From the NCBI GenBank assembly GCA_963580285.1, contig OY757014.1:13592725-13656724 (forward strand): 64,000 bases of DNA, written 5' to 3'. The translations under genes were made by a program, and so were the position numbers. Below the pieces are notes generated by a model. That model worked only from the letters and a program-made list of their open reading frames with translations, ran no database searches and was not told the DNA's origin. Every line of letters starts with the position of its first letter. Within the stretch, counting starts at the first letter, position 1. This document shows, piece after piece, positions 20,087 through 31,252 of the stretch. The stretch is from Lucinisca nassula (Eukaryota; Mollusca; Bivalvia; Lucinida; Lucinidae).

Positions 20087-20321
20087 TTTTTTTGTTTGTT
20101 TGATTTGAGGTTTAATGTCCCCGTCAACACTGTAAAGGTCATTTTGGAGACGTTGCTTCCAATTTTGTGGGACTTTTACCCGACATTGAGATGAAATGAC
20201 ATCTCAAGCCCTGTCGCCCAATGAAACCAATAGAGTTTATTAGCATGGACGGTCCACCTCGCACCGCGGTTCCTGGACAGGCTTAAATCCTCTAAGCGGT
20301 TTACCAGTACTAGTGTGCGGG
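20087..20321 (-). mobile_element. Family A retroposon, 5'-truncated, 14-bp TSD
   Basis: TTAGGTCATATCGA is repeated at 20073-20086 and 20322-20335. The tail end is complete, whereas the first ~65 bases of the sense strand are missing. 5' truncation beside a perfect duplication is the signature of LINE-driven reverse transcription. Confidence 0.92.
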
Positions 20322-20734
20322 TTAGGTCATATCGAGTCAGTCAGTTTACCAAGTTACATTTTTCCTAAGCAGGCTCATATTTTAGCGGTTAACTAGTACA
20401 GTGCACATTCTTTTGCCAGAATCTGACGACTGCCGTTCTCAAACGATGCAAAATAAGTGGAAACTGAAAGCATGACATTAGTGAAGCTCAGCAAAACTAA
20501 AATAAATCGACTAATGGGCCCGCAGTGTGTTTTCGCAACAGCGTTGGGCCTACCTTGTGTTGAGCCGACCTGGTGGCTCATTATTGGTGATCAGAAGTGA
20601 AATGATCCGATTCCCACCAGGACCGATATCATTCTAACTAGAAAATTGATCGCGGTTGAACTTTTTCGGTGGATATTCTCTCTTTTCTGTAGATTTCAAA
20701 TAGACCGGCGTCAGTCGCTGGCTGCACATATTCT

Positions 20735-21048
20735 GGTTGAAGTTCAGTAATGTTACAAGAGTTTGAAGGTGCAATAAACCGTGCTTTGTATAGTCTTTTA
20801 TGAAGCTTAGGGAACCAATATAACGTAGGAAGCTTGCCTTGGCCTTCGGTAACACATACAGCAAACTTGTTGGCTGTATGACAAATGTGGTCATCAACTA
20901 CAGCCCTCTCTATAGCCAAAGGCTGTAGTTCATAGGCCTTAGTACCACCAAGCTCTTGCTGAAGAGTGAACTTAACAAAGTTGAGCCGTCAAACAACGAC
21001 CGTTTTGTTAGCGGTCTTGTCTGTTGGATCTAAAAACAAACTTCTTAT
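20735..21048 (-). pseudogene. Penelope-like RT fragment (in K copy 2)
   Basis: Minus-strand frame includes AIERAVVDDHICHTANKFAV, CVTEGQGKLPTLYWFPKLHK and ARFIAPSNSCNITEL. The YW(L/F)PKLHKRPYKARFIA block is the PLE-type RT signature. Right after NITEL all K copies diverge into the same non-RT tail (QPEYVQ...), so the truncation predates K amplification. Confidence 0.75.
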
Positions 21049-22130
21049 GAAACCAGTGCTTCAGCTGAAGTGCACGACCCGCCGGATGCTTTTAGCTTTA
21101 TGAGTGTTACCATATATGGATATGGCGGCCATTTTGGTCATGTGACCTGGACCTAAAACGGTTCCCCCAATAAATGCGCCTTATCGTAAGGAGCAAAAAT
21201 ATATTTTATACTTTAGTACTGTATTCTGAATCGTTTGCAGGATAAAATGCATTCTCACTTTTCCAATACAAAAGCATATGTGTCAAAGTTTGACCTAGGC
21301 ACAAAGAAGGTCAAGGTCAACCCAGGGTCACCATTTTAGCACTTTATGATGGACCTACGTCCCAGATGCTATTTATCAAGTTTCGTGGAAATCTGCCCAG
21401 TGGTTCTGGAGAAGACTATTCTTGAAGGGTTTTTACCATATATGGTTTGGCGACCATTTTTGTCATGTGACCTGGACCCCATGAGCAAATTTCCCCCATC
21501 CCATAGAGGCTCCATATGAAATTTGACTTCAATCGGCCCAACGGTTTCCGAGGAGAAGCAGTTCGAAAATTTTCACATTTTTCGCCTCGGCGAGGTTATA
21601 CTAAATGGAATGTAATATTTCGCAAGTTCATTGGTTAGATCTCAATGACATCTATCAGTATGCCAAAAATTGTTTAATATATTCCAAGCGGTTAAGTCAC
21701 TATCACCAATTTTCACAATCGGGTTACGGACGGACAGACAGACCATATATGGCTTGGCGGCCATTTTGGTCATGTGACCAGGACCCCATGAGCAAATTTT
21801 GGTTTCCCCCATCCCATAGAGGCTCCATATGAAATTTGACTTCAATCGGCCCAACGGTTTCCGAGGAGGAGCAGTTCGAAAATTTTCACATTTTTCGCCT
21901 CGGCGAGGCAATACTAAATGGAATGTAATATTTCGCAAGTTCATTGGTTAGATCTCATTGATATCTATCAGTATGCCAAAATTGTTTAAATATTCCAAGC
22001 GGTTAAGTCACTATCACCAATTTTCACAAACGGGTTACGGACGGACTGACAGAATGACAGAATGACACGGTGATTTTAGGGCGCTCTTAGAAAATCAACC
22101 GACTTCAGTCGGTCGCTTTTGCTGCGGGTC
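21049..22130 (-). mobile_element. Element G: TIR element with internal tandem units
   Basis: The left end carries AAGTGCACGACCCGCC and the right end GCGGGTCGTGCAATTC, an inverted pair GCACGACCCGC. The interior has about 3 related units with GGCGGCCATTTTGGTCATGTGA, CCTCGGCGAGG hairpins and ACGGACGGACAGAC tracts. The host K sequence joins cleanly across (TTATGAAA / ATTCTTGAA). No transposase is present. The larger copy is at 37084-38939. Confidence 0.75.
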
Positions 22131-22212
22131 GTGCAATTCTTGAAAACCTAGTTTAAGATGACGTGCATCAACGTTACAACATATATGATAAGGGATGATA
22201 CCTAGTTTAAGA

Positions 22213-22214
<2 letters not shown>

Positions 22215-22284
<70 letters not shown>

Positions 22285-22600
22285 TCGGGTTTAACGTCGC
22301 TTTCAACAATTTTTCAGTCATATCACGACGGTGTCTGGTTGCGACAGGGAGCTCAATGCTCACTTTTATAGTGCTGCCTCGCTGAAGTATCATGTCCCAG
22401 ACACATTACATGATACCACATCCAGTCACATTATCCTGACACTGGGTCGACCAGTCCTAGCTCTACCCCGTAAATCTGAGTGCCAAGCGAGGAGCAGCTA
22501 GTACCATTTTTAACGACTTTGGTATGTCGCGGCCCGGGATCGAACCCGTGACCTCCTATCCCCGGAGCGCACACTCTACCAACTGAGCTATCGGGGCCGG
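22215..22600 (-). mobile_element. Family D tRNA-SINE with expanded (CA)n tail
   Basis: Minus-strand head GGCCCCGATAGCTCAGTTGG and B box GGGTTCGATCCC, body as in 6215-6522, tail GACGTTAAACCCGAATTC. The tail has grown into (CA)n (GT run 22217-22280). It interrupts the K sequence AAGATGACG/TAAAGACGTC. Confidence 0.9.
22217..22280 (+). repeat. (GT)n microsatellite
   Basis: About 32 GT repeats, grown from the 3' tail of the D SINE. Confidence 0.95.
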
Positions 22601-22619
22601 TTTTATGATTACGTAAAGA

Positions 22620-22840
22620 CGTCTTAGGTTAATGAGGTAATAAGTTCGTTTTTTTTAGAGTAAAAAGAACAGCGCTTGTTAATTAGTTTCAGAATGCCAA
22701 GTTTCCATTTGCTCAACATACTCTCGTTTACACCATCGATTTCCAAATTCATTCAAGGCAGCAGCGATTTCATCTCTACACTTATTGAAATCAATTTTAG
22801 AAGGAAATCGAAACCTAACTAAAAAGAGCAATATACATAA
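22620..22840 (-). pseudogene. Penelope-like RT N-terminal fragment
   Basis: Minus strand encodes RFRFPSKIDFNKCRDEIAAA and LNEFGNRWCKREYVEQ, the region upstream of the KRCSFYSQN segment. It is the upstream continuation of the fragment at 20735-21048 after removing G and D. Confidence 0.65.
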
Positions 22841-22998
22841 TAGGGAAAAGAATCAGAATCACCAACATGACAAACATTAAACTGGAAGGACAAACGTAAC
22901 TAAAATGAACAACACAAATGAGGAAGAATCAGAATCATCAACGTTACAACATATATGATAAGGGATGATGATGATGATTTCGTGTTTAACGACGCGTC

Positions 22999-23002
22999 AA
23001 CC

Positions 23003-23058
<56 letters not shown>
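22999..23058 (+). repeat. (CT)n microsatellite
   Basis: About 30 CT repeats at a point where K copy 3 has an interrupted GA tract (50727-50775), so it is an ancestral part of K. Confidence 0.95.
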
Positions 23059-23063
<5 letters not shown>

Positions 23064-23084
23064 GGTCATATGCGTCAAACAGTT

Positions 23085-23450
23085 TATTACCGACACATAT
23101 CTAATGTGTCTGCAATGCTACAGGATCTCTACTGGCGCTTCATTGACTAACGACGCATAGACGGTTGGCTGGTCCTCCTGTACAAGGTCACATACGACCT
23201 TGCAGCAATACTACCTGTTAACTATCTGATCACCCGTCCTGCAAAGAACCAGGGAGATCACAACTCTGAAAGTCTACACGTTCACGTCCCCTCCTCCAGG
23301 ACTATCATCCACTGGAATGACCTACCACCCCACATACCGGTTCATCCAACCCACAGCTGTTTGCCAGGTAGTCCACTCAAGACCTTAAAGGGTATATCAA
23401 CTATCGTCCTTCAGCACTCGGTTACCGGAACCCATCTGACATCCTCTTCG
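23085..23450 (+). pseudogene. LINE ORF2 C-terminal fragment (in K copy 2)
   Basis: Translates ISNVSAMLQDLYWRFID, a stop, RRIDGWLVLLYKVTYDLAAI, PVNYLITRPAKNQ, then SSRTIIHWNDLPP. This is the uninterrupted version of 16325-17020. Internal stops make it inactive. Confidence 0.8.
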
Positions 23451-23904
23451 GAGGTGAGATGAATAGTTAACCGAACGTTGTTGCTGCATGTGTACCTTGT
23501 TTCTTTATCGCACACTAGATGATATTGGCTCAGAATATCTCGGTGGCTTTTAATCATCTTCGTCTATGATAATGCCAAAAAGAAATATTCACATTTTTGT
23601 CGATGTAGTGGTGGAGCCATTGAATGGAGCAATGTGAATTTACCCAGTGGGTACCAAACAGGCACATCAACGAAACAGCACCTTTTGGATACAATAAACT
23701 AACAATACCTGGCCATAGTTATCAACCTACCCACCCGCCATCCATTGTTTACAAAATTCTCCAACCCCTGTTAGTCGATCGGCAAAGCTGATCATTGTTT
23801 AAATAAATATATCTCTCAAGTTGCGGATATGGATGGTTTGCGAAACCCAATGACATGATTTAGGGATTTGTTTCTTTCCTCTGACCTTTAAACACTTGTG
23901 GGTC

Positions 23905-24114
23905 AGTTTCAAGACCCATATGGTTTATACCAGTGAAAACGACCAAAGGCAAGACCTGGTGTACATTGGATCGATGATACAAACAAACACCCTAATTAGA
24001 AGACGTGACCGACTCTACTTCCATGCTCGTAAATCGAGCAATCCAAACGTTAGGAATCGTTATAAATGGTTCCAAGCACGTGAACAAAATGTGATACTGG
24101 AAGTTTGTTTTTGA
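23905..24114 (+). pseudogene. LINE ORF2 linker fragment (in K copy 2)
   Basis: YIGSMIQTNTLIRRRDRLYF, HARKSSNPNVRNRYKWFQAR and EQNVILEVCF form a 70-residue basic segment typical of the endonuclease-RT linker. Confidence 0.7.
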
Positions 24115-24331
24115 AGACGTCAACACTGATCCCCAGGTCCTGGGAAGAATAGAAAGGTTTGCTTCTTAAAAGGAAGCGTTTGGGATAACCCCAAAGGGAA
24201 AACGGTATTCAATTCCCACACTTTAGGGGGCGCAAAGTTAGTGAAACATGAAATTTGGGTTAAAGTGAAACATGGATGCTTGCATTAAAGTTTCCATCCC
24301 TAGATGCAAGTTTGCACCAAGTATCATTAAT

Positions 24332-24630
24332 TTTGTTTGTTTGATTTGAGGTTTAACGCCCCCGTCAACACTGTAAAGGTCATTTTGGAGATGTTGATTT
24401 CAATTTTGTTGGACTTTACCCGACATTGAGATGAAATGACATCTCAAGCCCTGCCGCCCAATGAAACCAATAGGGTTTATGAGCACAGACGGGCCGACTC
24501 GCACCGCTTTGCCAGGGCAGGCTTAGATCCTCTAAGCGGTTTACTAGTAATCGTGTGCGGGTCGGTTTCAGCTCTGCGTGGAAGCATCATGCAGCCCATA
24601 TATTCTTCAAGGCCCTATGGGCGGGGGCCG
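24332..24630 (-). mobile_element. Family A retroposon, full length
   Basis: Thirteen-base duplication AAGTATYATTAAT at 24319-24331 and 24631-24643 (one mismatch). The uninterrupted M unit elsewhere in K provides the empty site. Confidence 0.92.
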
Positions 24631-24920
24631 AAGTATTATTAATGCAGCTCTGATAGTTCTTGAGAAATGCACATGAACATTAGAGTAAACGCTAGGCTTG
24701 ATGAGATAGTTCACGAAGTCTGTAAACCATGGAATGTAGGCCAAGGTCGAATGTGGATGCTTGCATTAAAGTTTCCATCCCTAGATGCAAGTTTGTACCA
24801 GGTATCATTAATGCAGCTCTAATAGTGCTTGAGAAATGCACATGAACATTTGAGTAAACGCTAGGCTTGATGAGATAGTTCACGAAGTCAGTAAATCATT
24901 GAATGCAGGCCAAGGTCGAA

Positions 24921-25125
24921 TATGAATAATGATAATAATAATAATAATCGACCTTATTTATAGAGGGTAACACATTTAGTAAACTAGAACTAATCTTTCA
25001 TGTGGCCCTCTTTTCCTGGGTAGAAACCAGTACTACGCAATGTGGATAAAGTGTCTTGCTCAAGGAAACAACACTTGCTGCTCGTGGGGATCAAACCCGG
25101 TACCTCTCGATCCCGAGTCCGATGC
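24921..25125 (-). mobile_element. Family Q tRNA-derived SINE
   Basis: The minus strand starts GGACTCGGGATCGAGAGG with a degenerate B box GGTTTGATCCC, then GTGTTGTTTCCTTGAGCAAG and a terminal (TTA)n-rich tail (plus-strand AATAATAATAAT at about 24930). It interrupts an M unit and matches 45835-46095. Confidence 0.8.
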
Positions 25126-25450
25126 TTGCATTATAGTTGCCATCCCTAAATGCAGGTTTGTACCAAGTATCATTTATAAAGTTCAAATAGTTCTTGAGAT
25201 ATGGATTTGAACATTTGGGTGAGCGCACACGTTGACGCAATAGTTCACAAAGCCAGTGAACGATAATTGTAGGTCATGGTCAAATATGGGCGCTTGCAGT
25301 ACAGTGGTCATTCCTAGATGCCAGTTTGTACCGAATAGCATCTTAAGATTAGGGTCAACACAAGGACGGTCGCTTGTCAAACGAACGGACACCTATGCTG
25401 AAAGCAGGCGCGACAAAAATGATGACTGGAAAAATAATAATATTAAAACT

Positions 25451-25532
25451 CGTTGTCGGCAGGATTCGAACCTGCGCGGGAAGATCCCAATGGATTTCTA
25501 GTCCATCGCCTTAACCACTCGGCCACGACAAC
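25451..25532 (-). tRNA. tRNA-Ser (AGA), foldable copy inside K
   Basis: 82 nt. Acceptor stem GTTGTCG/CGACAAC pairs perfectly. A box TGGCCGAGTGG, B box GGTTCGAATCC, anticodon arm ATGGA-CTAGAAA-TCCAT with AGA (plus-strand tct at 25497-25499), a long variable arm as expected for serine, and a T run downstream on the minus strand. All four arms look intact, so it could be functional, yet it is embedded in an amplified repeat. Confidence 0.85.
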
Positions 25533-25662
25533 TGTCGCTTACTTTCCCTCTTGTAATTAACACCGTACAAATCGGCAAAAACGTTTGTTTTCCTGGAATT
25601 TGACGGTCAACACCATTTAGGTCATATCGAGTCATTCAGTTTACCTAATTACATTTTAGCTC

Positions 25663-28617
25663 ACCTGAGCCGAAGGCTCACAAAGTGAGCTTATAGTATA
25701 GGTAGGCATCCGGCGTCCGTCAGTCGTCCACACTTTTGAACTTGAATATCTAAGTGACTAGCTGGCCAATCCCAATCAAATTTTATGTGCAGCATCACTG
25801 GGTTAGGGGATTGACTGCATTTGGGTTTTGACCAGTTTTGATTAGAACTGTGGTTGCGTTGGAAACAAAAAGGTTCCATAGACTTATAATGGGAAAAACG
25901 ACGTCCCACTTTTTCTCGGCCATTTCTGATCCGATCTTCATCAAGATAACCAGGAGGGGCTTACAGTTTACGTCGAATTCGAAACCGGGCTGCACGGGAC
26001 AAACAGCTTTGGAGTTACCTGCCCTTGAGCATAAATATAAGTGAAAAATGGTGTCTCCAGCTTTTCTCAGCCGTTTATGATCTGATCTTTTTGTAACCTT
26101 TCATAAACGAGGACAAGCATAAAATCGCGGACGTGTTCGAAATTGGTTTGAATCTGACCAGCGGTTTTCCAGTTACACCCCCTTGAGCGTGAAAAATTTT
26201 CCCATAGACTTATAATTGGGAAACGACGTCTCCACTTTTTCTCAGCCATTTCTGATCCGATCTTCATCAAACTTGCAGATAACCAGGAGGGGCTTACAGT
26301 CTACGTTGAGTTCATATTTGAGATGTATGGGACAAACAGTTTTGGAGTTACCTGCCCTTGAGCATAAATATAAGTGAAAAATGGTGTCTCCAGTTTTTCT
26401 CAGCCGTTTTTGATCTGATCTTTTTGTAACTTTTTATAAACGAGAACATGCATCAAATCTTGGATGAGTTCGAATTTGGCTTGAATCTGACGAGCGTTTT
26501 TTTTTTTCAGTTACATCCCCTTGAGCGTGAAAAAAATTTCCATTAGACTTATAATGGGGAAAACGACGTCTCCACTTTTTCTCCGCCATTTCTGATCCGA
26601 TCTTCAACAATCTTTCAGATAACCAGGAGGGGCTTACAGTCTACGTTGAGTTCAAATTTGGGCTCGTTGAGTTCAAATTTGGGCTCCACGGGACAAACAG
26701 CTTCTGAGTTACCTGCCCTTGAGCATAAATGTAAGTGAAAAATGGTGTCTCCAGCTTTTCTCAGCCGTTTTCGATTGGATCATTTTGTAATTTTTGGTAA
26801 AGAGGACAAGCATAAAATCACGAGCGAGTTTGGAGTTGACTTGAATCTGATCAGTGCTTTTCCAGTTACATCTCCTTAAGTGTGAAAGATTTTCCCATAG
26901 ACTTACAATGGGAAAACGACGTCTCCAGCTTTTCTCGACCATTTCAAATCAGATCTTCATCAAACTTGCAGATAACCAGGAGAGGCATACAGTCTATGTT
27001 GAGTTTGAATTTGGGCCACGAGGTCAAATGACTTCTGAGTTACCTGCCCTTGAGCATAAATATTAGCGAAGAATGATGTTTCCAGCTTTCCGCAACAGTT
27101 TTTGATCTGATCTTTTTGTTACTTTTGGTAAACGAGGATAAGCATAAAATCTCTAATGAGTTAGATTTTGGCTTGAATCTGACCACCGGGACGGTGGGGC
27201 CATGAAGAAATATATGGGCTGCACGATGCTTCCACGCAGAGCTGAATCCGGCCCGCACACTAGTACTGGTAAACCGCTTAGAGGATCTAAGCCAGTCCAG
27301 GAACCGCGGTGCGAGGTGGACCGTCCATGCTAATAAACCCTATTGGTTTCATTGGGCGACAGGGCTTGAGATGTCATTTCATCTCAATGGCGGGTAAAAG
27401 TCCCACAAAATTGGAAGCAACGTCTCCAAAATGACCTTTACAGTGTTGGCGGGGACGTTAAACCTCAAATCAAACAAACAAATTGAATGTGACCACCAAA
27501 TTTCTAGTTACATCCCCTTAAGGGTGAAACATTTTCCTATAGACTTACAATGGGAAAACGATGTCTCCAACTTTGCTTTGCTATTTTTAACCTGACCTTC
27601 ATCAAACTTCAAGATAACCAGAAGGAGCTTACAGTCTGTGTTTAGTTCGAATTTGGGCCGCATGAGACAAAAGGCTTTCGAATTACCTGCCCTTGAGCAT
27701 AAATATTAATGAAAAATTGTGTTTCCACCTTTTCTCAGCCGTTTCTAATCTGATCTTTTTGAAACTTTCAGTAAACGAGAACAAGCATAAAACCTCAGAT
27801 GAGTTTGAATTTGGCTTGAATCTGACATTCTGTTTTGCAGTTACAGCCCTTACAGCGCGAACAATTTTCCCATGGACTTACAATGGAAAAACGACATTAC
27901 CAATTATTCGCCATTTCTGATCTGATCTTCATCAAACTTGCAGATAACCAGGAGGGACATACAGTCTACATAGAGTTCGAATTTTGGCTGCATGAGACAA
28001 ACAACTTTGGAGTTACCTGCCCTGGAGCATAAATATTAGTGAAAAATGATGTCTGCACTTTTTCTCAACCTTTTTGATCTGATCTTTTTGAATCTTATAG
28101 CAAACGAGGACAAGCATAAAACCTCAGTCGAGTTCGAATTAGGCTTGAATCTGACATTCAGTTTTGCAGGTACAAGCCCTAGAGCCTGAACAATTTCCTC
28201 ATAGACTTACAATGGACTTAGATGAATCTCTTTTTATCTCGCCAGAGACAAAGGCTGGAAAGTGCCTATTAGGCTTCCGTCTGTCCATCGTAAGTAGGGG
28301 AGCCATTACACTAGGCATGAACAAGTTTTGATCAGAACTGTGGTTGCCCACAAAAAGTTCCATAGACTAATAATTATGGAGAAAATTCTCCATTTTTTCT
28401 CGACCACTTCTGACTTGCTTGCAGCTAACCAAAACACGCTTAAATTCTATGCTGAGTTTGAATTTGGGAGTTTGTCTCCAGTTTCTGGCATGCCTGTTTC
28501 CGCATAGCGCAATATTGGGATAAAAATTTTCAGCCGTTCTTTTGCCATATGTCAGGCCATACAAACATAAAGCAAGCTTGATCCTTAAGTCGTTGGTCTA
28601 GTTCTCAGGTGAGCGCT
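25663..28617. mobile_element. Element N: TIR element with ~340-bp tandem units
   Basis: Opens AGCTCACCTGAGCCGAAGG and closes GTTCTCAGGTGAGCGCTC (CTCACCTGAG inverted pair). Inside are about seven units of 325-350 bp marked by CCCATAGACTTAYAATGGGA (near 25875, 26200, 26545, 26895, 27540, 27870, 28200) and AGTTACCTGCCCTTGAGCAT. There is no transposase. It belongs to a common style of bivalve non-autonomous element and is inserted in the K tail. Confidence 0.8.
27188..27482 (+). mobile_element. Family A retroposon inside N
   Basis: Flanked by TTGAATSTGACCACC at 27173-27187 and 27483-27497 (15 bp, one mismatch). The N unit reads through when it is removed. Confidence 0.92.
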
Positions 28618-28626
28618 CGGGCCACT

Positions 28627-28855
28627 TGTTCCTAAACAGGTTCTTCTGTCGCGGTTTATTTTTGTCATGGTTTGTCTTTGGGCGTTTGTGTCGCTTATAT
28701 TATTTTATTTTGGATAGCCTATTTGGCCATTTTGTGGGAAAGTAACTGTCCTTTTGGCTTTCCGCTATTGGTGTTTCCATCAGGGTCTGTTGTTCTTTCC
28801 CTTTGGTGTCTCTGATGGGAGCTGTGGTTAATTGCATCGATTCTTCCACTTATAT
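28627..28855 (+). mobile_element. Family H retroelement 3' end
   Basis: CAGGTTCTTCTGTCGCGG through GGCCATTTTGTGGGAAAGTA to TCGATTCTTCCACTTATATT, truncated on the left. It lies between N and the continuation of K. Confidence 0.75.
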
Positions 28856-29250
28856 TTTATATATTAGCGGTTAACCAGTACTGTGCACATTCTTTTGCCA
28901 GAAACTGACGACTGCCCTTCTTAAATGTTGCAAAATAAGTGCGAACTGAAAGCATGACACTAGTAAAGCTCAGCAAAACTAAAATAAATCGACCGGTAGT
29001 GTGTTTTAGAAACAGCGTCGAGCCTACCTTGTGTTGAGCCTACCTTGTGTTGAGCCGACCTGGGGACTCAGTCAGATGAGCTTCTTACTATCGATCAGAA
29101 GTGAATGGATCCGATTCCCACAAGGACCGGCATCATTCTTATTAGGACATTGATCGCGGTTGAACTTTTTTCAACGGATATTGTCTCTTTTCTGTAGATT
29201 TCAGTAGGCCGGCGTCAGTCGCTGACTGCACATATTCTGGCTGATTCCTT
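28856..29250 (+). repeat. Continuation of K after N and H
   Basis: TTAGCGGTTAACCAGTACTG, TTTTGCCAGAAACTGACGAC and TTGATCGCGGTTGAACTTTT align with 20390-20735. TTGTGTTGAGCC is locally duplicated. Confidence 0.7.
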
Positions 29251-29384
29251 GCTATTTTCTGTGTAAGAATCTTGTCGCAGACTCAGTGATATTCAATGCA
29301 GCATGAAAAGTGGACCAATGCCAATGAAATGTTTAAGGTGGATCAAGGTCCAGTCTATCATTTAGGATAATACCTCGTTATTTA

Positions 29385-30365
29385 AGACTCTGAAATATAC
29401 ATTTTATACCCCGGCAAACGAAGTTTAGGAGTTAACTTGTTGTCCCGTTTGTCTTTCACTCCACCATAATTTTGTCCGGACAATAACTCAAAAACCGCTT
29501 GAGATATCCCAATGAAACTTCAAACACTAAAAGATAAAGATAAATAAGCTTCATTTAACGTCGCATATCCGAAACAAGTAACATAAGCTCTGTAGAGCTT
29601 TTATTGCGACAAACAAAGAAAGGGCAAACAAAGAACAAACAAAGAAACACTTGTAAAGGGCACTATGCAGAAGTTCATTGCACAAGAGCCATAACTCTAT
29701 GTGCAATATTGGCGGACTCTGTTTGTCTTTTGTTGTTATTTAGAAATTTGTCCGGACAATAACTTAAAAACCGCTCCAAATGAAAGTCAACATACGTGTA
29801 AAGAAAGAGCACTATGCAAAAGTGCAGTGTACAAGGACCATAACTGTATTTGCAATATTAGCGAAAGTATATTAGACTGTAATTTATTTAGAATTTTGTG
29901 TTGACAATAAGTAGAAAATCGCTTGATATATCCAAATGAAACTGCACACACTTATATAGGGAACTGTGCAGAAATGGTGTGTTCAAGGTCCATAACTCTA
30001 TCTGCAACATTATCGGATATATTGGACTTTGCATTTTTTGGTTAGAATTTTGTCCGGATTATTACTCAGCAATTCACGGCTAAAGCTAATCAATTTTGAT
30101 TGTAACATATTGAACATCGACAATAATGTTCTTGTTTCCTCACATTCTCCCAACCATTCGCCATTGTTAGAAGAAATCCAGGCAAAATTATTGCCTGATA
30201 CATATGCATTTATAAATGTTCTTTTGTAACGTTTTCAATGCGTGAAAATGACGTTTACCGTCTAACATCTAAGAAACATCTAAGACAACTCGAAAACCAC
30301 TTGAGGTAGCCAAATGTAACTTCGAACTCTTGGAATGGACACTGTGCAATATTAATGAAGTAATT
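29385..30365. mobile_element. Element R: tandem-unit element
   Basis: Starts TTTTATACCCCGGCAAACGA. Units of roughly 250 bp share TTTGTCCGGACAATAACTCA, AAAACCGCTTGAGATATCC, GGGCACTATGCAGAAGT and GACCATAACTCTAT. An S-type segment (30056-30250) interrupts it. Coding is absent. Confidence 0.6.
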
Positions 30366-30519
30366 GTTGTTGTATATTTTATCAGCTCTAGTCGTGAATT
30401 GTTTGGGGACAGTTGCAGAGTAGATCAAATCACGCGTAGTGCGAGTGATTTGTTTTCTTACAACTGACCGACAAGCTGTGATTTATTACTCAACAATTCA
30501 CGGCTAGAGCTTATCAAAG

Positions 30520-30722
30520 TAGAAGTAAAACAAAGATCAGGAATCGATACAATTAACTTACCCCTTCCATCAAAGACACCAAAGGGAAAGAAACACAAAC
30601 ATGAAGCGACCAGACCATAATGAAAACCTAAACAAAGGAAGGCCATAAGGACAGTCACTTTCCCACAAAATGGCCATATGGCCATCCAAAATAAAAAGAC
30701 ACAAGTGATACACACAGTAACA
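30520..30722 (-). mobile_element. Family H retroelement 3' end inside S
   Basis: TAGAAGTAAAACAAAGATCA to TGATACACACAGTAACAA on the plus strand. S continues on both sides (GAGCTTATCAA / TTTCGATTGTAAC). Confidence 0.8.
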
Positions 30723-31067
30723 ATTTCGATTGTAACACATTGAACATCGACAATAATGTTCTTGTTTCCTTCAATTTCTCCCAGCCTTTCGCCACTCACA
30801 GAAGAAATCCCGCCAAAATTATTGACTGTTACACATGCATTTATGTTCTTTTGTAACGTTTCCAATGCGAGAAAATGACGTATACCCTTTATTCTAACAC
30901 AGCGCGCCTATATAGGCAATGGAAAACAACTGTGTTTTATTCTACAACAAATTACAGCAAGGGAGAGCGTGACGAGTTACGTCATTAAAAACTGCAAATT
31001 TATGACGTCACTAGTCGATTTCCTTGACGTTAGACGGTGTAACGTCATTTTCTCGTATCGAAAACGT

Positions 31068-31252
31068 TAGAATTAAGAAATAATCTCCACGTACCGTGTG
31101 TTATCGTGATTAACACACGGTGTTGGAGGGCAGATTGCGAAATATTAATTCACGACGGCGAAGCCGGAGTGAATTAATATTCGCATCTGCCCGACAACAC
31201 CGTGTGTTAATCACGATAACACACCGGGTGCGTGGAAATTATTTCGATTCTA
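31068..31252. repeat. 185-bp near-perfect palindrome
   Basis: Arms run from GTTAGAATTAAGAAATAATC inward to GTGAATTAATATT around the centre GACGGCGAAGCCGGAG. CGTGTGTTATCGTGATTAAC occurs in each arm and is itself part of a smaller inverted repeat with CACACGG, so a four-armed structure is possible. Confidence 0.8.

Larger units (their letters stand above)
24235..25340 (-). repeat. Family M tandem units in K copy 2
   Basis: Four or more ~145-bp units (ATGCTTGCATTAAAGTTTCC, TCTAATAGTTCTTGAGAAAT, GAGATAGTTCACGAAGTC), broken by A (24332-24630) and Q (24921-25125). Confidence 0.7.
20340..25660 (+). repeat. Composite repeat K, copy 2
   Basis: Follows copy 1 head-to-tail. Insertions: G 21049-22130, D 22215-22600, A 24332-24630, Q 24921-25125. 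Its continuation is cut by N and H (25663-28855) and resumes at 28856-29250 with TTAGCGGTTAACCAGTACTG, which matches 20390. K is therefore at least partly tandem. Confidence 0.7.

Noticed and set aside
21049..22130. Helitron interpretation of element G
   Set aside because: Ends are inverted repeats (GCACGACCCGC) and no 5' TC / 3' CTRR pair with a subterminal hairpin at an A-T target was found.
19958..25532. K modules between tRNA-Ser copies as one LTR element with tRNA-flanked ends
   Set aside because: The tRNA-containing flanks do not begin TG or end CA, no primer-binding site or polypurine tract is evident, and the coding pieces are on both strands.
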